Source: Aigarchaeota archaeon
GTDB lineage: Archaea > Thermoproteota > Nitrososphaeria_A > Caldarchaeales > Wolframiiraptoraceae
Direction: 5' to 3'
Assembly: GCA_025059415.1 (NCBI GenBank)
Contig: JANXDQ010000002.1
Location: 55,611-75,281, forward strand
Length of the DNA: 19,671 nt
Shown one piece after another: positions 6,732 to 14,301 of the stretch. Both the position numbers and the translations under genes were made by a program. Numbering within the stretch: position 1 is the first letter of the stretch; every line of letters begins with the position of its first letter. The notes under the pieces are model-generated. The model saw only the letters and a program-made list of their open reading frames with translations, did not search any database and was not told the origin of the DNA.

Positions 6732-8516
6732 TCATCTCGCCCAAAGCGGGTCATGTTTCCTCTTGATCTCCACCGTCTCCACGAGGGCCCGTTTCGAGTC
6801 CTCATCCAGCATATCGTTATATTCCTTTAGGAGGAGCCGGGCGTCATTCTCCGGGATCGCGACGTAGAGGATCTCGCCTTCCCTGATATGTCTCCCCACG
6901 ACGGGCTCCTTCATCGAGATCGCGGCCTTCACACCCTTCTCAGCCCCTGGGATACTCTGACCCTTATCCTGTATCTGCGCGATTGTTCCAATGACTTTCC
7001 CATCGGAGTTCATAAGCGGGTATCTTGGCTTTATCATCCCGGCTAGGACCTCTATGCCGACTATCGCGGGCTCGCTCCTCCTGAAGACGTATCCGGGGAG
7101 GATCTTGATCTTCCCGGGCTTGATGAGGGACTCGAATGCCCTTAGCCTGCGCTTCGCCGTCTCCTCCCTCAACCACTCGAGGTAGTTCTCGACTAACCTG
7201 AAGAGGATTCTCTCCTTGAAGACCCTGATGCCCCTGTTGTTCGCCTCGAGTTCCAGCTCGGGGTCGATGCGGGCGTTGAATGTAAGTATGACCCCCCTGT
7301 ATTCATCCTTCATCCTGACGACCTCCGCCTCGACCACGTCCCTCTTTGAGACGTCGCCTATTCCGGCCCTCCTGATAGGTATCCCGCGTTCCTTGAGCAT
7401 CTGTATCGCCGCCTCCAGCGTTCCCAGGGTATCGGCCTTCAAGACCACCCCGACCTTGTCCGTGCTGAGGATTATCTCCCCTACCTCCGACTTCAATTTC
7501 TCTAAGACATCTACTTCCTTCTCCAGCGACTCAACGGCGTAGAGAGGTGACCCGGCTACGGCCTTTTCCAACTCGTCCGCGACGACCTTAACCCCAACCG
7601 CCGCCTCCACACTTTCAACTCTCCTAAACTTGTCTCTTGGATCCCTCATCTCGTCCAGCGGCTTGGGTAATAGAAGTGCCCTAACCCTGGTTATGAATGG
7701 GCCGTCGACCCCCATCAGGGCGATTCTATCCCCCACCCTGAGGACTCCATCGCTGATGATCGCATTTATCGTGGTCCCTATCCCCTCCTCTTCTAGGACC
7801 TCCAACACGGCGCCCTCCGCCGGGCCCTCGCCCACGGTCAACTGTTCCTTCATGAAGGCCTGGGCAAGGCCTAGGATTACTAGGAGTAGGTCTGGGATCC
7901 CTTCGCCGGTTTTCCCACTGACTGGGATTATGGCGAGCGTCCTAGTGAAGTCGCGGATGTTGTGGTATAGGTCGGAGTTGAATCCATGAAGGGATAATTG
8001 TCCGATCAGGTTGTAGATCCTCTTCTGAAATTCCTCACGCACGGGCGCCGATTGGGCTTCCAGGCTCTTTTTCAGCGAAACTATTCCCTGGGGCCTCCAG
8101 CCGGGTATCATATCTATCTTAGTCGCGGCCACGACGAAGGGTGTCTTCCTGGCCCTCAGCAACTCTATGCTCTCCCTCGTCTGCTCTTGGACTCCCTCAT
8201 TTACGTCGATCACGAGTATGGCTAGGTCCGCGAGTGATCCGCCTCTCCTCCTGAGGTTCGCAAAGGCAGCGTGGCCCGGCGTATCGATGAAGAGTAACCC
8301 GGGAACCTCGAGCTTCTTCGCCCCAACTTCTCCCAAGAGCATCTCGCAGGTGCGGATGACCGCTTCGAGCGGGAACATGCTGGCGCCTATGTGCTGGGTT
8401 ATGCCGCCCGCCTCCCTCGCCGCAACGATGGTTCCCCTCATCTTATCCAGTAAAGTTGTCTTGCCGTGGTCGACGTGGCCCAATACCGCGACTATCGGCG
8501 CCCTCAGCTTTAGCAA
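6732..8516 (-). CDS. infB: Translation initiation factor aIF5B (IF2 homologue)
   Basis: The 594-residue GTPase promotes ribosomal subunit joining and checks initiator tRNA. The G domain is at the N-terminus: G1 GHVDHGKTT (13-21), switch I AGGITQHIGAS (36-46), G3 DTPGH (78-82), and G4 read as TKID (132-135) where NKxD is usual. Domains II to IV follow, including KADTLGTLEAAIQML and GVKVVADELEKA typical of the aIF5B linker and domain III. Length is the archaeal norm without the eukaryotic N-terminal extension. The start is TTG 8516 with GGTGGTGAG (complement of 8520-8528) upstream. It heads the minus-strand block with rps6e. The Thr in G4 is the only odd residue seen. Confidence 0.97.
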   Translation of the reverse strand: MLKLRAPIVAVLGHVDHGKTTLLDKMRGTIVAAREAGGITQHIGASMFPLEAVIRTCEMLLGEVGAKKLEVPGLLFIDTPGHAAFANLRRRGGSLADLAILVIDVNEGVQEQTRESIELLRARKTPFVVAATKIDMIPGWRPQGIVSLKKSLEAQSAPVREEFQKRIYNLIGQLSLHGFNSDLYHNIRDFTRTLAIIPVSGKTGEGIPDLLLVILGLAQAFMKEQLTVGEGPAEGAVLEVLEEEGIGTTINAIISDGVLRVGDRIALMGVDGPFITRVRALLLPKPLDEMRDPRDKFRRVESVEAAVGVKVVADELEKAVAGSPLYAVESLEKEVDVLEKLKSEVGEIILSTDKVGVVLKADTLGTLEAAIQMLKERGIPIRRAGIGDVSKRDVVEAEVVRMKDEYRGVILTFNARIDPELELEANNRGIRVFKERILFRLVENYLEWLREETAKRRLRAFESLIKPGKIKILPGYVFRRSEPAIVGIEVLAGMIKPRYPLMNSDGKVIGTIAQIQDKGQSIPGAEKGVKAAISMKEPVVGRHIREGEILYVAIPENDARLLLKEYNDMLDEDSKRALVETVEIKRKHDPLWAR

Positions 8517-8549
8517 GAGCTCACCACCAGATCAAAGACACTTGAATCC

Positions 8550-8558
8550 CTTAAAAAC
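8550..8558 (-). promoter_or_regulatory. TATA-like box for aIF5B
   Basis: The minus strand reads GTTTTTAAG about 38 bp before the TTG start. Together with a clear GGTGGTGAG Shine-Dalgarno sequence this gives a leader of roughly 10 bases, unlike the leaderless genes nearby. Confidence 0.4.
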
Positions 8559-8673
8559 CATATCTCGCCCGGATCCGATCATTAAAGGCGGATGGGGTGC
8601 AAGTAAGTTTTGCACACGTTTTTCATCCTCGCCCTTGACATTTTAGCTTCTTCTCCGCCGGCAAGTGGGGGAG

Positions 8674-8784
8674 ATGAGCCTCACGCAGCCGCCCGAAACT
8701 TGGAATGTAGCCTTGACGTTAATAGTCATCGTAATTTTCGCGGGAATATCCCTCAGAAGATCGGCTTTGAAAGTGGGGAAATAG
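8674..8784 (+). CDS. Hypothetical 36-residue single-pass membrane protein
   Basis: This short ORF starts at an ATG with the strong Shine-Dalgarno run GTGGGGGAG directly before it and ends six bases before the converging moaA-like stop. The product has a short polar N-terminus (MSLTQPPETW), one hydrophobic segment of about 18 residues (VALTLIVIVIFAGISL, 12-27) and a basic tail with RR and three later positive residues. By the positive-inside rule the C-terminus should face the cytoplasm. I do not recognise the family. It is not obviously Sec61 beta, SecE or TatA. It lies in a 274-bp region otherwise free of genes, and is not opposite another coding frame. Chance cannot be excluded at this length. 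Confidence 0.5.
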   Translation: MSLTQPPETWNVALTLIVIVIFAGISLRRSALKVGK

Positions 8785-8790
8785 GGGGTT

Positions 8791-9744
8791 TCATGTCTTC
8801 CAATACGGCTCCCTGGCCTCGACCGCCCTCAGAAATATCTTCTTCAGCTCTTCGTCCGTCGCGCCGAACCTCATGGCCCCGAGGAATGGGACGTGGTTGT
8901 CATCCCGCATCAGACATGGCTTGAATGAGCCGTCGTGCGTGATCCTTAGCCTGGTGTCGTTCATGCAGAAGGCCCCGTTATTCATCGGCTTGACGAACTC
9001 GACCCAGACGCCATTCGGCAGCAGGTACTGCGTCCTGAGGTGCAGCTTTCTGGCCACCCTTTCAACCGCCACCGCGCTCACCTCCCCCTCGAGCCGCGTT
9101 AAATCACAATGATATTTGGCGAACATGTTTGGGGCCGTGCCGCAGCTCACGAGCTCTATCAGCTGTAGGACTATCTTGCCCTTCGAGTTCAGCCTCTCGG
9201 AGAGCGCTACCAAGTCCCATAGATCGCCATCGTTTACTCCCTTCATCACGACGACGTTGAGCTTGATGGGGTCTAAGCCGGCCTCGATGGATCTCTCAAT
9301 CCCCTCGAGGACCTCCTCGAAGGCGTTTTCCCCCATGGCCGGGTCTCGGAAGCCCGCCATCCACGCGAATTTCCTCGGATCCGCCGCGTGGAGGCTTATG
9401 TTTATCCTCATCAGGCCCCTCCGCTTCAGTTCGCCTGCCAGCTCGCTGAGCCTATAGCCGTTGGTGGTCATGGAGAGGTCGCGTAATCCGAGTTTGCCGA
9501 GCCTCTCCACGATCTCGAGTATGTCTGGGCGGAGCAATGGCTCTCCACCAGTTATCTTGACCGAGTCTACTCCATACCCCATCGCTATACGCGTTATCCT
9601 CTCGATTTCCTCGGGCCTCATGGCCCCGCCGCTCCTCCCGGAGGCGCCCTCGCGGTGGCAGAAAACGCAGTTCAGATTACACTCCTGATTCACGGAGATC
9701 CTTAGGCCCGTTATCTGGCGGCCATAGCGGTCGATCAGGGGCAT
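8791..9744 (-). CDS. moaA: MoaA-like radical SAM protein (GTP 3',8-cyclase family)
   Basis: The 317-residue protein resembles MoaA, which turns GTP into the first intermediate of molybdenum/tungsten cofactor synthesis. The N-terminal SAM cluster is Cys22-x3-Cys26-x2-Cys29 (ECNLNCVFCH); GGEPLLRPD (66-74) and TTNGYRL (93-99) are SAM-domain motifs. The C-terminal region has FCMNDTRLRITHDGSFKPCL (259-278), matching the second-cluster region, but the second position of the usual CxxC is Asp263, leaving only Cys260 and Cys277. Bacterial MoaA ends in GG; this one ends YWKT. ATG 9744 is chosen for its GGAGGG Shine-Dalgarno sequence and the family start MPLIDRYGRQI. No other cofactor gene is nearby. 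Another MoaA-subfamily substrate is possible. Confidence 0.8.
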   Translation of the reverse strand: MPLIDRYGRQITGLRISVNQECNLNCVFCHREGASGRSGGAMRPEEIERITRIAMGYGVDSVKITGGEPLLRPDILEIVERLGKLGLRDLSMTTNGYRLSELAGELKRRGLMRINISLHAADPRKFAWMAGFRDPAMGENAFEEVLEGIERSIEAGLDPIKLNVVVMKGVNDGDLWDLVALSERLNSKGKIVLQLIELVSCGTAPNMFAKYHCDLTRLEGEVSAVAVERVARKLHLRTQYLLPNGVWVEFVKPMNNGAFCMNDTRLRITHDGSFKPCLMRDDNHVPFLGAMRFGATDEELKKIFLRAVEAREPYWKT

Positions 9745-9768
9745 TATCCCTCCTAAAAAACCAACGAG

Positions 9769-9780
9769 ATATAATTTAAG
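9769..9780. promoter_or_regulatory. Shared AT-rich promoter element between moaA-like and kae1
   Basis: ATATAATTTAAG is the only AT-rich block in the 61-bp divergent gap. Its centre is about 30 bp from the moaA-like ATG on one side and about 32 bp from the kae1 ATG on the other, so one element may serve as the TATA box for both directions. Confidence 0.5.
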
Positions 9781-9805
9781 TGATATCGGGCACTTGAGAG
9801 GGGTG

Positions 9806-10804
9806 ATGGAGGGGGGGCTGCTGGTACTTGGGATAGAGTCGACCGCGCACACCATAGGCTTCGGGATAGCCTCGAGTTCCGGAAAAATCCTGGCGAACGT
9901 GAACTACGTCTACAGGCCGAGGGACGGAGGGATACACCCGAGGGAGGCGGCGCAGCACCACTCTGCGGCTGCCCCCACCGGGCTTTCAGAGGCGCTGAAA
10001 GAAGCGGGAATATCTCCGCGGGACCTCGACGGGGTAGCTTTTTCCGCCGGGCCGGGGATGGGGCCGTGTCTCAGGGTCGGAGCCACAGTCGCCAGGACTC
10101 TCGCTTTGAGGCTCGGGAAACCCCTCGTGGCCGTCAACCACGGCGTGGCGCACATCGAGATCGGGAGGCTGGTGACAGGGTGCAGGGACCCGGTGGTCCT
10201 CTACGTCGCGGGTGGAAACACTTTGATAACTGCGTACATGGATCGGAGATACCGCATCTTCGGCGAGACGCTCGACATAGCCGCCGGAAACTGCTTGGAC
10301 GTCTTCGGGGTTAAGACTGGAATCGGCCCGATGCCGGCTCCCGAGGAATACGCGAGGAGGGGTGAAAAATTCCATCCACTACCATATAGGGTCAAGGGAA
10401 TGGATGTCTCGTTTTCCGGGCTGCTCACCGCGGCGCTGAGAATGCTCAAGGACGACGTGAGGCTCGAGGACCTCTGCCTCAGCATCACCGAGACCGCCTA
10501 CAGCATGCTCACGGAGACCCTTGAGAGGGCGCTCGCCTTCACCGAGAAAAGAGAGATACTGCTGGTCGGCGGCCTCGCGAGGAGCAGGAGATTAAAGGAG
10601 ATGGTGGACGCCATGGCGAGGCTACATGGCGCGGAGGTTTATGTGATTCCCCCGGAATATGCCGGAGACAATGGCGCGATGATAGCGTGGACAGGGCTAC
10701 TCCAGCTGATGGTCGGCCAGGTCACGCCCATAGAGCAGAGCAGGGTGAGGCCGAGGTATAGGATAGATGAGGCCGAGGCGGTTTGGAGGGAACGCGGCCT
10801 CTGA
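9806..10804 (+). CDS. kae1: tRNA t6A threonylcarbamoyltransferase Kae1
   Basis: The 332-residue protein is the catalytic subunit of the KEOPS complex, which places threonylcarbamoyl on A37 of ANN-decoding tRNAs. LGIESTAHTIGFGI (8-21) opens the ASKHA fold; HPREAAQHH (44-52) and NHGVAHIEIGR (111-121) follow, with metal ligands His112 and His116. GETLDIAAGN and the late GDNGAMIAW with its metal-binding Asp complete the set. ATG 9806 is preferred; in-frame GTG 9803 and TTG 9794 are alternatives. Bud32 is a separate gene 25 bp downstream, whereas many euryarchaea fuse the two. The match is secure; the exact start is less so. Confidence 0.96.
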   Translation: MEGGLLVLGIESTAHTIGFGIASSSGKILANVNYVYRPRDGGIHPREAAQHHSAAAPTGLSEALKEAGISPRDLDGVAFSAGPGMGPCLRVGATVARTLALRLGKPLVAVNHGVAHIEIGRLVTGCRDPVVLYVAGGNTLITAYMDRRYRIFGETLDIAAGNCLDVFGVKTGIGPMPAPEEYARRGEKFHPLPYRVKGMDVSFSGLLTAALRMLKDDVRLEDLCLSITETAYSMLTETLERALAFTEKREILLVGGLARSRRLKEMVDAMARLHGAEVYVIPPEYAGDNGAMIAWTGLLQLMVGQVTPIEQSRVRPRYRIDEAEAVWRERGL

Positions 10805-10829
10805 GGAGGTGATTTGAACGGCACTCAAA

Positions 10830-11483
10830 GTGGAGTCCGAGGTGATCAGGATCGGGGCCGAGGCGGTCGTCTCAAAGCTCGAATGGAATGAATTCAAACT
10901 CGTGTCGAAGCACAGAGTCCCAAAGCCATATCGGATGCCGGAGCTCGACAAGTGGATTAGGGAGAGGAGGACGCTCCACGAGGCCAAGATAATGGTTGAT
11001 CTCAAGAAAGCCGGTGTCCCGTGCCCCGCCATAATCCTGATGGATAGAGATGACTCAACAATATACCTCCAATTCATCGAGGGGTCAGAGCTCAAAAAAG
11101 TCCTAGATAGCTTTCCACCGAAGATCATCGAGTCGATCGGAAGAAACTTGGGGGAGATCGTTGGGAAGATGCACTCGAGCAGGGTCGCCCACGGCGACTT
11201 AACCACCTCAAACATCATAATAGACGAACATGGAAGACTTTATCTAATAGACTTTGGGTTGAGCGCTGTGACAGATGACTTGGAGGAACTCGCCGTCGAT
11301 GTGCACCTACTCGATAGGAGCCTTGAGAGCGCCCATTACCCCATTAGAGAGCTCTTCATGAAGAACTTCCTCAGGGGGTACTCCAGCATACTTGGAAGAG
11401 AGTTTACATTGAAGATCCTTGAGAAGATGAAGGAGATTAGGAGGAGGGGCAGATATGTCGAGGAGCGGAGAAGGAGATCTTAG
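10830..11483 (+). CDS. bud32: KEOPS complex kinase/ATPase Bud32
   Basis: The 217-residue protein is the small atypical kinase of KEOPS that supports Kae1. It shows IRIGAEAVV (6-14) as the N-lobe start, a candidate ATP-binding Lys27, Glu51 in RRTLHEAK, the catalytic loop AHGDLTTSN (120-128) with Asp123, and the metal-binding IDFG (140-143) with Asp141. The C-terminal basic segment is typical. The only standard in-frame start is GTG 10830, yet a strong GGAGGTGA lies at 10804-10811, about 18 bases away and close to an ACG codon at 10818. The 3' end overlaps the ITPase gene by 29 bases. Adjacent kae1 confirms the role. Confidence 0.95.
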   Translation: MESEVIRIGAEAVVSKLEWNEFKLVSKHRVPKPYRMPELDKWIRERRTLHEAKIMVDLKKAGVPCPAIILMDRDDSTIYLQFIEGSELKKVLDSFPPKIIESIGRNLGEIVGKMHSSRVAHGDLTTSNIIIDEHGRLYLIDFGLSAVTDDLEELAVDVHLLDRSLESAHYPIRELFMKNFLRGYSSILGREFTLKILEKMKEIRRRGRYVEERRRRS

Positions 11484-12063
11484 ATTCGTCATCGTAACGA
11501 CTAACATGGGAAAGGCCGAGGAATTCCAGAAGATCTTTGAGAGGTATGGCTTGAAATTCAGGGTAGAGCAACTCGCCACCATCGAGATACAGTCAATGGA
11601 TTTGAGGGAGATAGCGAAGCATAGAGTCCTCCACGCATACAATGTGCTCCGGGAGCCGGTCATGGTTGAAGACGCGGGGCTGTTCGTCGAGGCTTTGGGC
11701 GGCTTCCCCGGGCCGTTCAGCAGCTACGTCTTCAGGACGATCGGGATAAAGGGGATCCTGAAGCTCATGGAAGGTGTTAGGGATCGGAGAGCGCAATTTA
11801 GATCGGCGATCGCATTCTACTCGCCATTAACGGAGCCCGTGAAGATCTTTACAGGAGAAGTCTCAGGATGGGTCGCCGAGGAGCCTCGGGGAACTAAGGG
11901 CTTCGGATTTGACCCCATATTCATCCCAGCTGAGGGCGATGGGAGGACATTTGGCGAGATGGATGTGGAGGAGAAGAACGCGTTCTCGCACAGGGCGAGG
12001 GCGGCCATGAGGTTCGCGGAGTGGATTTCAAAGCTCAGGGGAGTGGCGCCGCCATATAGGTAG
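11455..12063 (+). CDS. rdgB: Non-canonical purine NTP pyrophosphatase (HAM1/RdgB family)
   Basis: The 202-residue enzyme hydrolyses ITP, dITP and XTP to monophosphates, keeping deaminated purines out of nucleic acids. TTNMGKAEEF (15-24) is the family T-x-N-x-x-K loop; VEDAGLF (71-77) holds the acidic metal ligands; GGFPGPFSSYV (82-92), KGFGFDPIF (148-156), and EEKNAFSHRARA (172-183) follow. Many homologues read EDSGL, here Ala replaces Ser. The ATG lies inside the end of bud32, so expression is coupled to the KEOPS genes. Its TAG stop directly abuts the pheS stop on the other strand. Confidence 0.96.
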   Translation: MSRSGEGDLRFVIVTTNMGKAEEFQKIFERYGLKFRVEQLATIEIQSMDLREIAKHRVLHAYNVLREPVMVEDAGLFVEALGGFPGPFSSYVFRTIGIKGILKLMEGVRDRRAQFRSAIAFYSPLTEPVKIFTGEVSGWVAEEPRGTKGFGFDPIFIPAEGDGRTFGEMDVEEKNAFSHRARAAMRFAEWISKLRGVAPPYR

Positions 12064-13590
12064 CTAAACCCTCCCCGTCCTCCTCTTCAGGATCATCCCC
12101 GGAATGCTTCGAATCCAGTTCAAGTCATTGATGTAGAATGTCCTGATGTCATCTAGGTCGTAGAGCGCCAGCGCAAGCCTCTCCAATCCACCTCCCCAGG
12201 CCAGGACCCTCTGCTTCACCCCAAGCGGCCTCGTGACCTCCGGCCTGAATACGCCCATGCCTATCAGCTCGAGCCAAGTCTTCTTATCTTCGAGATATGC
12301 CACCGCCTCCGCGGAGGGCTCCGTGTATGGGAAGTAGCTCGGCCTAAACCTGACATTCTTCAATCCGAGCTTCGCGTAAAACTCCTTAATCAAGCCCAGG
12401 AGGCCCCGGAAAGAGACGTTTTCCCCCATCACTATGCCCTCTATCTGGTGGAATTCGGCGAGGTGCTTCCAGTCAACGCGCTCATTCCTATAGATCCTGT
12501 CGACTGAGAAGACCTTGACCGGGGGATCCCTGTGTTCTGCGAGATACCTGATGGTCGTCGCGGTCGTATGTGTTCTTAGCAAGAGCCTCCTCGCCTCCTC
12601 CTCCCTCCACCTGTAACCCCAGCCCGTCGAACCGGTGTCCCCTCCGGTCTCATGAACCACTTTAACCGCGTCGACTAAATGCTCGGGGAGGTCGCCCATC
12701 TCCGGCTCCGCAAGGTAGAAAGTGTCATGCATTTCCCTCGCCGGGTGGTCTTGGGGCTGGAAGAGCGCGTCGAAGTTCCAGAATGCCAGCTCGACGAGTG
12801 GGCCCCGGATCTCCTCGAAGCCCATCTCCGCGAAGACCTCCCTGACCAACTTGATTAATTCCTGAAGCGGGTGCCTTTTCGCCGCGAACGCCGGCGGACT
12901 CGGGGCGAATACATCGAATCTACTGAGCTTAACCTTCCTCCATCCACCCGAGGCTAATAGTTCGCGGGTCAGCCTCGTAATCTCCACGGCCTCGAGTAAC
13001 TCCGAGTCGAGTTCCAGCAGCTTCTGCGTGGGCTTCATGACGTGGATCCGCTTTACCTTCATGTCCAAGACATTTGGCCTGGTGGCCAGGGATAAGCAGG
13101 CCTCCCTGAGTTCCGCGGGAATCTCGTCGAGCTCCCGCTCACCTCCACTCAATAATTTCAAAACCCGTTCCTCGGGGAAATCCCCCGCAGGCCTCTCGAG
13201 GAGCCTGACGACCACCCGGCCTCCAGACTTCTCAATCGAGATCCATCCACGCCTCTTCGCCCAATTAATCGCTATGTTAAATTTCTCGGCGCCGAGCTTC
13301 TCCTCGGCCTCGGTCAACGCCATCACGCCGCCGACCCGCTCCAATAGGGTCACCAGCTGCCTCTCCGGAAGCCCCTGATCAACGTATACCGCGCCCTCGA
13401 CCCCGAGTCCGATGATCTTCTTCTCATGCTCCTCAACAGTTATCAGCCCTTTACTGGATAGCCAGAGCGCGGCCTTAGCGACGGAGCCGAGATCCCTCCC
13501 TGTAAGCTCCGCGACTTCCTCGAACGTCAGAGCTCTATTATGATCCCTGAGGACTTTCGCCACGAGCTTCTCTAACCAGTGGAGCGCCAT
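12064..13590 (-). CDS. pheS: Phenylalanyl-tRNA synthetase alpha subunit
   Basis: The 508-residue archaeal/eukaryotic-type PheS charges tRNA-Phe as part of an alpha2-beta2 enzyme. Winged-helix DNA/tRNA-binding-like repeats fill about residues 1-180. The class II catalytic domain follows, with DHPAREMHDTFYL (281-293), motif 2 YRNERVDW (367-374), FHQIEG (380-385), and motif 3 GGGLERLAL (466-474). Length is normal. The ATG at 13590 is natural, being followed at once by the first winged helix. The beta subunit gene is not in this window. The stop codon touches the ITPase stop with no intervening base. Confidence 0.97.
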   Translation of the reverse strand: MALHWLEKLVAKVLRDHNRALTFEEVAELTGRDLGSVAKAALWLSSKGLITVEEHEKKIIGLGVEGAVYVDQGLPERQLVTLLERVGGVMALTEAEEKLGAEKFNIAINWAKRRGWISIEKSGGRVVVRLLERPAGDFPEERVLKLLSGGERELDEIPAELREACLSLATRPNVLDMKVKRIHVMKPTQKLLELDSELLEAVEITRLTRELLASGGWRKVKLSRFDVFAPSPPAFAAKRHPLQELIKLVREVFAEMGFEEIRGPLVELAFWNFDALFQPQDHPAREMHDTFYLAEPEMGDLPEHLVDAVKVVHETGGDTGSTGWGYRWREEEARRLLLRTHTTATTIRYLAEHRDPPVKVFSVDRIYRNERVDWKHLAEFHQIEGIVMGENVSFRGLLGLIKEFYAKLGLKNVRFRPSYFPYTEPSAEAVAYLEDKKTWLELIGMGVFRPEVTRPLGVKQRVLAWGGGLERLALALYDLDDIRTFYINDLNWIRSIPGMILKRRTGRV

Positions 13591-13662
13591 CTGGGAAACA
13601 ATAAGCGACCCCTCAACCTATTTGCCGTATAGGCGTGAAATTTAAGGCTTAGTATAGGGTTC

Positions 13663-14226
13663 ATGCATCGGGCTAAGTTGTCTGGAGATACGGGGAGGGC
13701 GATTACAGCAATACTGGTCGATGGTAAGATATGCGCCGAGCGGAGCAGCATCGTCGAGGGGCTCTTGGCGAAGGGATATGGCGTGGAGGATACCCCAAGT
13801 GGATACGTGACCTATTCTTATCCAGAAGCGCTTTACCTCATCGAAAACGGTTGGATGAAGGTCGTGGACAAGCAGGGCGTTGAGCTCGACTTCAACAAGC
13901 TCCTCGAAGAACTAAAACAACTAGATGAAAACGTCTGGAGAGATTACGTGATCTACAGGGATCTGAGGAAGAGGAAATACGTCGTCAAGGATGGATTCAA
14001 CGAGGAATTGAGGTTCAGGGTCTTTGAGAGGGGCAAGTATGGCGAGGAGCCGGCCAAATACATCGTCGCGCCGGTGGTGGAGGGGAGAAATCTCCCCATG
14101 AAGAAGCTCCAAGAGTGGTTGACGACCTGCCGAAGCATGCGGAAGGAACTCGTAATAGCGGTCGTCGACAGGAGAAATGAGGTTGTGTATTACATGGCGC
14201 GACTAGTGGACTTAAGAAACTTATAA
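13663..14226 (+). CDS. endA: tRNA-splicing endonuclease, non-catalytic (structural) subunit
   Basis: The 187-residue protein has the two-domain architecture of archaeal EndA: an N-terminal domain (about 1-85) and a C-terminal nuclease domain (about 93-187). YVVKDGFNEELRFRVFERG (106-124) aligns with the catalytic strand, but the catalytic Tyr is Phe121 and the catalytic His is Pro130 (GEEPAKYIV). Only the Lys remains (SMRKELVIAVVD, Lys161). Loss of Tyr and His with the fold kept is the mark of the structural subunit of heterotetrameric enzymes described in Crenarchaeota and Nanoarchaeota. A catalytic partner must be encoded elsewhere. ATG 13663 starts the family N-terminus. It is divergent from pheS across 72 bp. 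Confidence 0.88.
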   Translation: MHRAKLSGDTGRAITAILVDGKICAERSSIVEGLLAKGYGVEDTPSGYVTYSYPEALYLIENGWMKVVDKQGVELDFNKLLEELKQLDENVWRDYVIYRDLRKRKYVVKDGFNEELRFRVFERGKYGEEPAKYIVAPVVEGRNLPMKKLQEWLTTCRSMRKELVIAVVDRRNEVVYYMARLVDLRNL

Positions 14227-14267
14227 TGATCCATGTATCGCGTTTGTGATCAATTGTGGTGGAAATC

Positions 14268-14276
14268 GTTTTAAGC
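14268..14276 (+). promoter_or_regulatory. TATA-like box for the UbiA-family gene
   Basis: GTTTTAAGC is centred 30 bp before the ATG at 14302. No Shine-Dalgarno sequence is visible, so the transcript is probably leaderless. Confidence 0.5.
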
Positions 14277-14301
14277 TAAATTAACTAGGGGATTTGTCGC
14301 G

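Noticed and set aside
8167..8646. 159-codon ORF on the plus strand.
   Set aside because: It lies opposite aIF5B, whose frame is conserved along its length; the product has no recognisable domain and reflects codon bias.
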